64,000 nucleotides of DNA. Source: Sandaracinobacteroides sp041909755 (GTDB lineage Bacteria > Pseudomonadota > Alphaproteobacteria > Sphingomonadales > Sphingomonadaceae). Where the stretch lies: assembly GCF_041909755.1 (NCBI RefSeq), contig NZ_JAYRCW010000001.1, positions 1 through 64,000 on the forward strand. Direction: 5' to 3'. Positions 34,099 through 41,695 of the stretch are shown here, one piece after another (the first letter of the stretch is position 1; every line of letters starts with the position of its first letter). The notes below the pieces were generated by a model that searched no databases, was not told the DNA's origin, and saw only the letters and a list, made by a program, of their open reading frames with translations. The translations under genes were made by a program, and so were the position numbers.

Positions 34099-34398
34099 TC
34101 AGGCAGCGACCTTACGCCTGCTCGCTGCAACGCCGGCCAGGCAGATGCCTGTGATCAGCATTGCAAGGTTGCCGGTGTCCGGCAGTGGCGGCAGTTGACT
34201 ACCGCTCGGTTGTTTGAAAGCGACTCGATCTGGTTGAACAAAAGCGACTTTCTCTGGTGTCGTCTTTACGATGACGATCTGTGTTGCGGCTGTTGCATTC
34301 GCTCCCGGGACTTCTGCCAGGGTTTGCGCAAATGCCGGATTTCCTCCAGCCGAGAGGAAAACGAGCGCGGCGCCTGCCTTCACATATTGGCTTAACAT
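34099..34398 (-). CDS. Small secreted protein with LPDTG-like C-terminal sorting signal (CTERM-type)
   Basis: 99 residues. Signal peptide 1-24 (AGAALVFLSAGGNPAFA). The mature part is short, Thr/Val/Pro-rich (IVIVKTTPEKVAFVQPDRVA). The C-terminus is tripartite: LPDTG at 72-76, hydrophobic helix 78-92 (NLAMLITGICLAGVAA) and basic tail SRRK. That is the layout of sortase or exosortase substrates; it resembles the VPDSG variant of PEP-CTERM signals more than a Gram-positive LPXTG anchor, as far as I can judge. GGAG lies about 8 nt before the ATG. Upstream is a 488-nt AT-rich region with a strong palindrome. The processing enzyme is not in this window. Confidence 0.72.
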   Translation of the reverse strand: MLSQYVKAGAALVFLSAGGNPAFAQTLAEVPGANATAATQIVIVKTTPEKVAFVQPDRVAFKQPSGSQLPPLPDTGNLAMLITGICLAGVAASRRKVAA

Positions 34399-34886
34399 GG
34401 CGTTACTCCGACTTTTTATCTGGGCGACCCTTGTTATCGTTTTCGCCCGTTAACGCTGAGATATCCGGGAACGAGCGATCGTTAAAGATGTGAAATTAGC
34501 TGTTTACATTCGTTCACGTTGGATGCGGTTGCGGTGCGGCATATTTGCAACAGTCGTGCCACGACCCCGGTATCTTCATATAGTGTGTTAAGAACATCTT
34601 CACACAAGATGTTAACGAAACCGCCCACAAGATATTGGGTTTGCGTATATATCCCTGGCAGACGATCGGGTTCAGGCTGTTTAACTGTTTGGCGACCCTT
34701 TCGCTGCGGATGGCGATGGGGTTGCGTCCGAATCGGTGTCAATTTCTGATTCGTCGGGCCTGCGAAGAGGTGGCGTTCTGGCCGGAACTGGTGGGGTTGC
34801 GGTTCAGGCGGGATGCATGTGATTCGCCGATGCGGTTTCGGAACGTGCGGCCTTGACTGACTCACGCGCGCGTGATTCTGTGAATC
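34399..34886. other. Long AT-richer intergenic region, no convincing gene
   Basis: 488 nt between the divergent LPDTG-tailed gene and ftsB. It is clearly lower in GC than its surroundings over about 34400-34680. Short frames on both strands show no protein-like character. It holds an inverted repeat at 34587-34616, a 14-bp palindrome TCACGCGCGCGTGA at 34862-34875, and a small stem GATTC-TGT-GAATC at 34873-34885 just before ftsB. It probably holds two divergent promoters. Confidence 0.6.
34587..34616. promoter_or_regulatory. Extended inverted repeat (operator or hairpin)
   Basis: ACATCTT (34594-34600) and AAGATGT (34606-34612) form a perfect inverted repeat around CACAC; GTTAA (34587-34591) and TTAAC (34612-34616) extend the symmetry with a small bulge. 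It lies about 190 nt upstream of the LPDTG-tailed gene and about 270 nt upstream of ftsB. Confidence 0.5.
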
Positions 34887-35225
34887 ATGCATCCTGCCCC
34901 TCTCGTCGATCTCATGAAGCGTGCCGCGCTCCCGGCGCTGTGCCTGCTCGTGATGCTGTATTTTGGGATGCATGCCCTGTTCGGATCGTCCGGCATTTTT
35001 GCGCTGGATGACATCCGCCGGTCGAAGCAGCAGCTTTCGGACGAGCAGGCGCGGCTCGCCGCGCGGCGGGACATGCTGGACCGCAAGATCGGGTTGCTGG
35101 ATCCCAAGGGCGCCGATCCGGATTTCGCGGACGAGCTGGTGCGACGGCACCTGGGCGTGATTCGGCCTGATGAAGTGATCGTTCCGCTGGAGAGCGGCCG
35201 GCAGCCCGGGGGCTCTGCGCGCTAG
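34887..35225 (+). CDS. ftsB: FtsB/DivIC-type septum formation initiator
   Basis: 112 residues: short cytoplasmic tail, one membrane segment (about 13-30, ALPALCLLVMLYFGMHALF), then a periplasmic coiled coil (DDIRRSKQQLSDEQARLAAR) and a conserved ELVRRHLGVIRPDEVIV. Acts with FtsL/FtsQ in the divisome. The position between eno and pdhA is a classic alphaproteobacterial arrangement. ATG at 34914 (MKRAAL) is a possible shorter start. Confidence 0.88.
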   Translation: MHPAPLVDLMKRAALPALCLLVMLYFGMHALFGSSGIFALDDIRRSKQQLSDEQARLAARRDMLDRKIGLLDPKGADPDFADELVRRHLGVIRPDEVIVPLESGRQPGGSAR

Positions 35226-35245
35226 GCTTCTGCTGCCGGAAGGCA

Positions 35246-35257
35246 GAATTCGTATTC
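35246..35257. promoter_or_regulatory. GAATTCGTATTC site upstream of pdhA
   Basis: Reverse complement of the GAATACGAATTC found upstream of zwf (24020-24031). It lies 20 nt after ftsB and 129 nt before the pdhA start, next to a CTGCC-GGAA-GGCAG hairpin (about 35231-35244). Candidate shared regulatory site for the PDH and Entner-Doudoroff operons. Confidence 0.45.
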
Positions 35258-35386
35258 GGCGGATGGCAAGCGGGGCGACCCGGCAGTTGAAACTTGGGAC
35301 GCCCCCGGTAGAACGGCCGGGTGAGGGCGCTGATGCCCGAGGGGCGGCCGCCATGGGGCCGCGCGAGTGGATCGAGGGGATTGCCA

Positions 35387-36463
35387 GTGGCAAAGGCAAA
35401 GGGTGCAGCGGCCGGCGAGGCTCGCACACCGGCCGCGAAGGGGCGGCTGCAGGATCTGCCCAACATGAAGCGGCATGAACCGACGGCAGAGGAGTATCGC
35501 GACTTTTTTCGCATGATGCTGCTGATCCGCCGGTTCGAGGAAAAGGCCGGCCAGCTTTATGGCATGGGGCTGATCGGCGGCTTCTGCCACCTCTATATCG
35601 GGCAGGAAGCGGTGGTGACCGGCCTGCAGGCGGCGATCACGCCGGGCAAGGACAGCGTGGTGACCGGCTACCGGGATCATGGCCATATGCTGGCCTGCCA
35701 TATCGATCCGAAGGCGATCATGGCCGAACTGACGGGCCGCGCCGCCGGGATCAGCCGGGGGAAGGGCGGATCCATGCACATGTTCTCTGTCGAGCAGGGG
35801 TTTTTCGGCGGACATGGCATCGTTGGCGCGCAGGTGCCGATCGGGGCGGGGCTGGCCTTTGCGCACAAGTATCGCGCCGACGTGCTGGGCGGCGAGGGCG
35901 GCGTGGCGCTGGCCTATTTCGGCGACGGGGCGGCGAACCAGGGCCAGGTGTATGAAGCTTTCAACATGGCCGAGCTGTGGAAGCTGCCGGTGATCTTCGT
36001 GATCGAGAACAACCAATATGCGATGGGCACCTCGGTGAACCGGGCGTCTGCCGAGGATCAGCTGTATCGCCGGGGCGAGAGCTTCCGGATCGAGGGGATG
36101 CAGGTGGACGGCATGGACGTGCTGGCCGTGCGGGGCGCCGCGACCGTCGCGCTGGACTGGGTGAAGAGCGGGCGCGGGCCGATCCTTCTGGAAATGAAGA
36201 CCTATCGCTATCGCGGCCATTCAATGTCTGACCCGGCCAAGTATCGCAGCCGGGAAGAGGTTCAGAACATGCGCGAGAACCGCGATCCGCTGGATCATGC
36301 GAAGCGCGAGATGATGGAACGGGGGGATGCCGACGAGGCCTGGTTCAAGGCCGTCGAGCAGGAGATCAAGAAGATCGTCGCGGAATCCGCCGACTTTGCG
36401 GAACAGGCGCCGGAGCCGGAACTTTCCGAGCTTTATACGGACGTTCTGGTGGGGACTTACTGA
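35387..36463 (+). CDS. pdhA: Pyruvate dehydrogenase E1 component, alpha subunit
   Basis: Thiamine-diphosphate-dependent decarboxylation of pyruvate together with PdhB. 358 residues from the GTG at 35387, chosen because GAGGGG sits 7 nt upstream (35374-35379); an ATG at 35321 lacks a site. The TPP motif GDGAANQGQVYEAFNMA ends in VIENN; other E1-alpha blocks are GGFCHLYIGQEAV, GYRDHGHMLA and RGKGGSMHMF, and YRYRGHSMSDP is the phosphorylation-loop equivalent. The stop overlaps the pdhB ATG (TGATG). Confidence 0.97.
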   Translation: MAKAKGAAAGEARTPAAKGRLQDLPNMKRHEPTAEEYRDFFRMMLLIRRFEEKAGQLYGMGLIGGFCHLYIGQEAVVTGLQAAITPGKDSVVTGYRDHGHMLACHIDPKAIMAELTGRAAGISRGKGGSMHMFSVEQGFFGGHGIVGAQVPIGAGLAFAHKYRADVLGGEGGVALAYFGDGAANQGQVYEAFNMAELWKLPVIFVIENNQYAMGTSVNRASAEDQLYRRGESFRIEGMQVDGMDVLAVRGAATVALDWVKSGRGPILLEMKTYRYRGHSMSDPAKYRSREEVQNMRENRDPLDHAKREMMERGDADEAWFKAVEQEIKKIVAESADFAEQAPEPELSELYTDVLVGTY

Positions 36464-37806
36464 TGGAACTGAAGCTGCCTGCGATGTCCCCCACGATGGA
36501 GGAAGGGACGCTTGCGGCCTGGCATGTGAAGCCGGGCGACGTGGTGAAGCCGGGCCAGGTGATTGCCGAGATCGAGACCGACAAGGCGACCATGGAACTG
36601 GAGGCGGACGAGGGCGGAACGGTGGTTTCGCTGGATGTGCCGGCCGGAACCGACGGCGTGAAGGTGGGGACGATCATCGCGGTGATTGCGCTGGAGGGCG
36701 AGGAAGCGGCGCCTGCCGCGCCCGCACCGTCGCCGGCGGCCGCTGCGCCCGCTGCCGCCCCGGCCGCTGCCGCGGTGGATACGCCGAAGCCCGTGGCGCT
36801 GTCGCCTGCGACCGTTGCGGCCTTTGAAGGGCCGACGCGCAAGCAGACCGTGCGCGAGGCGCTGCGCGACGCGATGGCGGAGGAAATGCGCGCGGACCAG
36901 ACGGTGTTCGTGATGGGTGAGGAAGTCGCCCAGTATCAGGGCGCCTACAAGGTAACGCAGGGCCTGCTGGAGGAATTCGGCGAACGGCGCGTGGTGGATA
37001 CACCGATCACCGAGTATGGCTTCGCGGGGCTTGGCGTTGGCGCGGCGATGGGCGGCCTGAAGCCGGTCGTGGAGTTCATGACCTTCAACTTCGCCATGCA
37101 GGCCATTGATCATATTATCAATTCTGCCGCGAAAACCAACTATATGTCGGGCGGGCAGATGCGCTGCCCCATCGTGTTCCGGGGGCCGAACGGTGCGGCA
37201 TCCCGCGTGGCGGCCCAGCACAGCCAGAATTACGGGCCCTGGTATGCCAGCGTGCCGGGGCTGATCGTGCTGTCGCCCTATGATGCGGCGGATGCCAAGG
37301 GGCTGTTGAAATCGGCGATCCGTTCACCCGATCCGGTGGTGTTCCTGGAGAATGAGCTTCTTTACGGGCATAGTTTCGACGTGCCGGAAGGCGAGCATGT
37401 CGTGCCGATCGGCAAGGCGCGGCTGTATCGCGAAGGCAGCCATGTGACGCTCGTTTCCTATTCCATCGGGGTGGGAATCGCGCTGGAGGCGGCCGCGGCG
37501 CTGGCGGCGGAGGGGATCGAGGCCGAAGTGCTGGACCTGCGTTCGCTGCGGCCGCTGGACGAGGCGGCCGTGCTGGCGAGCCTGAAGAAGACCAATCGCA
37601 TGGTGGTGGTGGAGGAGGGCTGGCCGGTGTGCAGCATTTCTTCCGAGATCATCGCCATCGCCATGACGAAGGGCTTCGACGATCTGGATGCCCCGGTGTT
37701 GCGGGTGACGAACAAGGATGTGCCGCTGCCTTATGCCAACAATCTGGAAAAGGCGGCGCTGGTGAAGGCGGCCGATGTGGTGGCTGCTGTGAAATCCATT
37801 CTGTAA
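36463..37806 (+). CDS. pdhB: Pyruvate dehydrogenase E1 beta subunit with N-terminal lipoyl domain
   Basis: 447 residues, about 120 longer than a plain E1-beta. Residues 1-78 form a lipoyl domain with the lipoylated Lys41 (ETDKATME), then an Ala/Pro-rich linker (about 80-120), then the E1-beta transketolase-like domain (VREALRDAMAEEMRADQTVF; TPITEYGFAGLGVGAA; HSQNYGPWYASVPGL). This lipoyl fusion is known from several alphaproteobacteria. Overlaps pdhA by 1 nt. A lower-GC codon patch lies at about 37093-37140. Confidence 0.97.
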   Translation: MELKLPAMSPTMEEGTLAAWHVKPGDVVKPGQVIAEIETDKATMELEADEGGTVVSLDVPAGTDGVKVGTIIAVIALEGEEAAPAAPAPSPAAAAPAAAPAAAAVDTPKPVALSPATVAAFEGPTRKQTVREALRDAMAEEMRADQTVFVMGEEVAQYQGAYKVTQGLLEEFGERRVVDTPITEYGFAGLGVGAAMGGLKPVVEFMTFNFAMQAIDHIINSAAKTNYMSGGQMRCPIVFRGPNGAASRVAAQHSQNYGPWYASVPGLIVLSPYDAADAKGLLKSAIRSPDPVVFLENELLYGHSFDVPEGEHVVPIGKARLYREGSHVTLVSYSIGVGIALEAAAALAAEGIEAEVLDLRSLRPLDEAAVLASLKKTNRMVVVEEGWPVCSISSEIIAIAMTKGFDDLDAPVLRVTNKDVPLPYANNLEKAALVKAADVVAAVKSIL

Positions 37807-37818
37807 GGGGCTGAAAAC

Positions 37819-39117
37819 ATGGCAATCGATATCACCATGCCGGCCCTTTCGCCCACGATGGAAACGGGCACGCTGGCAAAATGGCATGTGAAGCCCGGCG
37901 ACCGGGTGAAGCCGGGCGACGTGATCGCGGAGATCGAGACGGACAAGGCCACCATGGAGGTGGAGGCCGTGGATGAAGGCACGATCAGCGAGATCCTGGT
38001 GCCGGAGGGCACCGAAGAGGTGAAGGTGAACGCCGTGATTGCGCGGCTTCTGGAAGAGGGTGAGGCGGCGGCGCCGGCGCCAAAGCCCGCCCCGGCCCCC
38101 GCCAGGCCGGTGGAGACGGAACCGAAGACGGCTGCGCCGGTCGCGACCGCCCCTGCCGCTGCACCGCCTGCGGCACCGGCCGCTGCACCGCCTGCGCCGT
38201 CCCACGGCGCGCGGCATATCGCCAGCCCGCTGGCGCGGCGGGTGGCGCAGTTGATGTCGGTGGATCTTGCCACGGTAACCGGCAGCGGGCCGCATGGGCG
38301 GATCGTGAAGGCCGATGTGGAAGCGGCCGCCGGCAAGGCGCCGGTTGTGGCACAGTCGGCCGTGCCCGAACCAGCGCAGCCTGCGAAGGCGGCCGTGCAG
38401 GCAGCGCCCGCCGCAGCGCCGACGGACGTGCCGTTCGAAACCGTGAAGCTGAGCAACATGCGCAAGACCATCGCGCGGCGGCTGACCGAATCGAAGACGC
38501 AGGTGCCGCACTTCTACCTGACGGTGGATGTGCAGCTGGATGCCTTGCTGAAGCTGCGAGCGGAATTGAACAAGTCGCTGGAATCGCGTGGCATCAAGCT
38601 GTCCGTCAACGATCTTCTGGTGAAGGCGCAGGGGCTGGCGCTGATGGAAGTGCCGGATGCGAACGTCAGCTTCGCGGGCGACACCCTGCGCAAATTCAGC
38701 CGCGCCGACATTTCCGTGGCGGTCGCTATTCCGGGCGGGCTGATCACCCCGGTGATCCGCGACGCGGGCAACAAGCGGCTGAGCCAGATCGCGACGGAAA
38801 TGAAGGATCTGGCGGCCCGGGCGCGGGACGGGAAGCTGCAGCCGCCTGAATATACCGGCGGCACGGCCAGCATATCCAACCTGGGCATGTATGGCATCAA
38901 GCAGTTCGACGCCGTAATCAATCCGCCCGAGGGCCTGATCCTGGCGGTGGGGGCGGGCGAGAAGCGGCCCTATGTGGTGAATGACGCGCTGGCGATCGCG
39001 ACCGTGATGAGCGCGACGGGCAGTTTCGACCACCGGGCGATCGACGGCGCGGTGGGGGCTGAGTTCATGGCGGCCTTCAAGCGCCTTGTCGAAAGCCCGA
39101 TGGGGATGCTGGCATGA
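37819..39117 (+). CDS. pdhC: Dihydrolipoyl acetyltransferase (PDH E2)
   Basis: 432 residues: lipoyl domain 1-78 with Lys43 (ETDKATMEVE), Ala/Pro linker, peripheral subunit-binding domain (ASPLARRVAQLMSVDLATVT), a second linker, and the catalytic acyltransferase domain from about residue 205 (NMRKTIARRLTESKTQVPHF) ending with the active site SFDHRAIDGA (His405). Forms the PDH core and transfers acetyl to CoA. Twelve nt after pdhB; its TGA overlaps the lpd ATG. Confidence 0.97.
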   Translation: MAIDITMPALSPTMETGTLAKWHVKPGDRVKPGDVIAEIETDKATMEVEAVDEGTISEILVPEGTEEVKVNAVIARLLEEGEAAAPAPKPAPAPARPVETEPKTAAPVATAPAAAPPAAPAAAPPAPSHGARHIASPLARRVAQLMSVDLATVTGSGPHGRIVKADVEAAAGKAPVVAQSAVPEPAQPAKAAVQAAPAAAPTDVPFETVKLSNMRKTIARRLTESKTQVPHFYLTVDVQLDALLKLRAELNKSLESRGIKLSVNDLLVKAQGLALMEVPDANVSFAGDTLRKFSRADISVAVAIPGGLITPVIRDAGNKRLSQIATEMKDLAARARDGKLQPPEYTGGTASISNLGMYGIKQFDAVINPPEGLILAVGAGEKRPYVVNDALAIATVMSATGSFDHRAIDGAVGAEFMAAFKRLVESPMGMLA

Positions 39118-40487
39118 GCGTGGAGACCTTCGACCTTGTCATCATCGGATCCGGGCCCGGCGGCTATGTCGCGGCGATCCGGGCGGCGCAGCTGGGCCTG
39201 AAGACCGCCATCGTGGAGCGGGAGCGGCTGGGCGGCATCTGCCTGAACTGGGGCTGCATCCCGACCAAGGCGCTGCTGCGTTCGGCGGAAATCAAGCATT
39301 ATCTGGATCATGCGAGTGATTATGGCCTTATCGCCGGAACAACCGGGTTCGATCTTGCAAAGGTGACGGAGCGCAGCCGCAAGGTTGCGAACCAGCTGAA
39401 CGCGGGCGTGAAGGGCCTGATGAAGAAGAACAAGGTGACGGTGGTGGAAGGCGCCGCCACCCTGGCTTCGGCCACCACCGTAAAGGTGGGCGAGCGGACG
39501 TTGCAGGCGAAGAATGTGATCGTTGCCACCGGTGCGCGGGCGCGGGAACTGCCGCACCTGAAGGCTGATGGCGACCGCGTCTGGACCTATCGCCACGCCA
39601 TGGTGCCGCCGGCGATGCCGACCGATCTGCTTGTGATTGGCTCCGGGGCGATCGGCGTAGAATTTGCGAGCTTCTACAAGGATATGGGATCGAATGTGAC
39701 CATCGTGGAGATGGTGGACCGGATTCTGCCCGTGGAAGATGCCGACATTTCCGCCTTCGTCCACAAGGCGTTGACGAAACAGGGCATGACGATCCGCACC
39801 AAGGCCTCTGTCGACAAGCTGGAGGTGAAGGCGGACGGCGTGGTGGCAACGATCAGCGGCGAGGCGCAGACGTTCAGCCATGTGATCGTGGCCATCGGCA
39901 TTTCGCCCAACACCGAAAATCTGGGGCTGGAGGCGCTGGGCGTCGCGCTGGATCGCGGCCATATCGTTACCAACGAGTGGGGGCAGACGAACGTGCCGGG
40001 CCTGTGGGCGATCGGCGATGTGGCGGGCGCCCCCTGGCTGGCGCACAAGGCGAGCCACGAGGGTGTTGTCGCGGTGGAGAAGATCGCGGGCGTGGCCCAT
40101 GCCCACCCGATGGACAAGTCCAACATTCCCGGCTGCACCTATGCCCGGCCGCAGGTGGCCAGTGTGGGGCTGACGGAGGCGAAGGCGAAGGAAGCCGGAT
40201 ATCAGGTGAAGGTGGGCAAGTTCCCCTTCATCGGCAACGGCAAGGCCATCGCGCTGGGCGAGGCCGAGGGCCTGGTGAAGACCGTGTTCGACGCCAAGAC
40301 GGGCGCGCTGCTGGGGGCGCATATGGTGGGCGCGGAAGTGACCGAGCTGATCCAGGGCTATGTGATCGCGCGCCAGTGTGAGGCGACGGAAGCCGAACTG
40401 ATGCAGACCATCTTCCCGCACCCGACGCTGAGCGAGACCATGCACGAAAGCGTGCTGGACGCTTATGGGCGCGTCCTCCACATCTGA
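39114..40487 (+). CDS. lpd: Dihydrolipoyl dehydrogenase (E3)
   Basis: 457-residue FAD disulfide oxidoreductase that reoxidises lipoyl groups. FAD site VIIGSGPGGYVAAIRAAQLG, redox disulfide GGICLNWGCIP (Cys43, Cys48), NAD site VIGSGAIGVEFASFYKDMG, second FAD motif LWAIGDVAGAPWLAHKASHE, and the C-terminal catalytic His-Glu in PHPTLSETMHE. The ATGA overlap with pdhC makes it part of the pdhABC-lpd operon. Confidence 0.97.
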   Translation: MSVETFDLVIIGSGPGGYVAAIRAAQLGLKTAIVERERLGGICLNWGCIPTKALLRSAEIKHYLDHASDYGLIAGTTGFDLAKVTERSRKVANQLNAGVKGLMKKNKVTVVEGAATLASATTVKVGERTLQAKNVIVATGARARELPHLKADGDRVWTYRHAMVPPAMPTDLLVIGSGAIGVEFASFYKDMGSNVTIVEMVDRILPVEDADISAFVHKALTKQGMTIRTKASVDKLEVKADGVVATISGEAQTFSHVIVAIGISPNTENLGLEALGVALDRGHIVTNEWGQTNVPGLWAIGDVAGAPWLAHKASHEGVVAVEKIAGVAHAHPMDKSNIPGCTYARPQVASVGLTEAKAKEAGYQVKVGKFPFIGNGKAIALGEAEGLVKTVFDAKTGALLGAHMVGAEVTELIQGYVIARQCEATEAELMQTIFPHPTLSETMHESVLDAYGRVLHI

Positions 40488-40989
40488 ACGCATCCGTGCC
40501 GCGACGCGGGCGGATGCGCCCGCCGTTGCGGCGATCTATGGGCCGGAAGTGGCGCATGGCACCGCGAGCTTCGAGACGGAGCCGCCCAGTGCCGGGGAAA
40601 TGGCGGATCGGATCGGGCGCTGCATCGATCGGGGCTGGCCCTGGCTGGTGCTGGAAGGCGAGGGCGGGCAGATCCTTGGCTATGCCTATCTGAACCAGTT
40701 CCGCGATCGCGCGGCCTATGCCCACACGGCGGAAACCAGCGTCTATGTCGCCTCTGGCGCGCGGGGGCTGGGCGTAGGCCGCCAGTTGATGGAGGCCCTG
40801 ATCCCCGCCGGCCGGGCCGCAGGCTTCCGCCAGTTCGTGGCGGTGATCGGCGACAGCGGCAATCACGCCTCCATCGCGCTGCATTCGGCGGCTGGATTCC
40901 GCCATGTCGGCACCTTGACCGGCGTAGGCGAAAAGTTCGGGCAGCTGCTGGATGTGGTCTACATGCAGCGGGGCGAGGCCGCGCTATAG
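40465..40989 (+). CDS. GNAT N-acetyltransferase, phosphinothricin acetyltransferase-like
   Basis: 174 residues. Starts within the last codons of lpd (23-nt overlap) with IRAATRADAPAVAAIYGPEV, the typical PAT/MnaT beginning; motif A is VYVASGARGLGVGRQLMEAL, and the C-terminal block is HSAAGFRHVGTLTGVGEKFG. Probable substrates are L-phosphinothricin-like or methionine-sulfone-like amino acids; unproven. Its TAG (40987-40989) abuts the carbonic anhydrase stop on the other strand (CTATAG), a 6-bp convergent overlap. Confidence 0.9.
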   Translation: MGASSTSERIRAATRADAPAVAAIYGPEVAHGTASFETEPPSAGEMADRIGRCIDRGWPWLVLEGEGGQILGYAYLNQFRDRAAYAHTAETSVYVASGARGLGVGRQLMEALIPAGRAAGFRQFVAVIGDSGNHASIALHSAAGFRHVGTLTGVGEKFGQLLDVVYMQRGEAAL

Positions 40990-41628
40990 GTCGATCGGAA
41001 CGGCCTGGTACTGGCCCGCCTTGGCGTCGAGGATGCGCAGCGACCCTTCGGCGATATCGAAGATCACGCCATGCAGCTGCAACCGCCCGGCCTTCAGCGC
41101 CTCTGCCACGAACGGATAGCTGGCGAGGTTTTCGATGCTGAGCCGCACGCTGGCCTGCTCCAGCGCGCGCTGGGCATCGATATCAGGGGAAAGCGCGGCA
41201 GCGGCCTTCACCGAATCCCGCGCGGGGGCGATGAATTCCATCCAGGCGTGGACATGCTTGCCCGCCACCGGATTGTCGAAATCGCCCGCCAGTGCGGCCT
41301 GGATGCCGCCGCAACGGGCGTGGCCGAACACGACGATATGGCGCACCTTCAGCCCGGTGACGGCATATTCCACAGCCGCCGCGACCGAGGACTGGCCGGA
41401 AATGGCGGATACAGGCGGCACCAGATTGGCGATATTCCGCAGGACGAACAGCTCGCCCGGGCCGGAATCGAACACGCGCGTGGGATCGACCCGGCTGTCG
41501 GAACAGGCGATGACCATGACGGCCGGCGCCTGGGCCTGCGCCAGCTGATCGTAACGCTCGCGCTGTTCGCGATAGGCGCCCAGCCGGAAGCGGCGATAAC
41601 CATCAATGAGGGCTTCGAAATCCATCAT
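40984..41628 (-). CDS. Beta-class carbonic anhydrase
   Basis: Interconverts CO2 and bicarbonate. 214 residues from the ATG at 41628 (a second ATG follows directly at 41625). Zinc ligands Cys42 (VIACSDSRVDP, with Asp44-Arg46 dyad), His103 and Cys106 (FGHARCGGIQ). ELFVLRNIANLVPP is conserved. The longer open frame upstream is not protein-like, so this start is used. It is last in a minus-strand run after the lipoprotein hydrolase. Confidence 0.95.
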   Translation of the reverse strand: MMDFEALIDGYRRFRLGAYREQRERYDQLAQAQAPAVMVIACSDSRVDPTRVFDSGPGELFVLRNIANLVPPVSAISGQSSVAAAVEYAVTGLKVRHIVVFGHARCGGIQAALAGDFDNPVAGKHVHAWMEFIAPARDSVKAAAALSPDIDAQRALEQASVRLSIENLASYPFVAEALKAGRLQLHGVIFDIAEGSLRILDAKAGQYQAVPIDL

Positions 41629-41695
41629 GCCCTGCCTATTGCCGAACAATGGCGGCAAGGGGAAGTGGCGGAATTGCGGGTTTGCCGCGGCGGCT

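Noticed and set aside
34635..34856. 73-codon plus-strand frame upstream of ftsB
   Set aside because: No ribosome-binding site, no recognisable motif, and a composition unlike the real small genes in the window.
34482..35429. Minus-strand frame of 315 codons across the AT-rich region and ftsB
   Set aside because: Overlaps ftsB and the pdhA upstream region, has no coherent domain and shows antisense-like composition.
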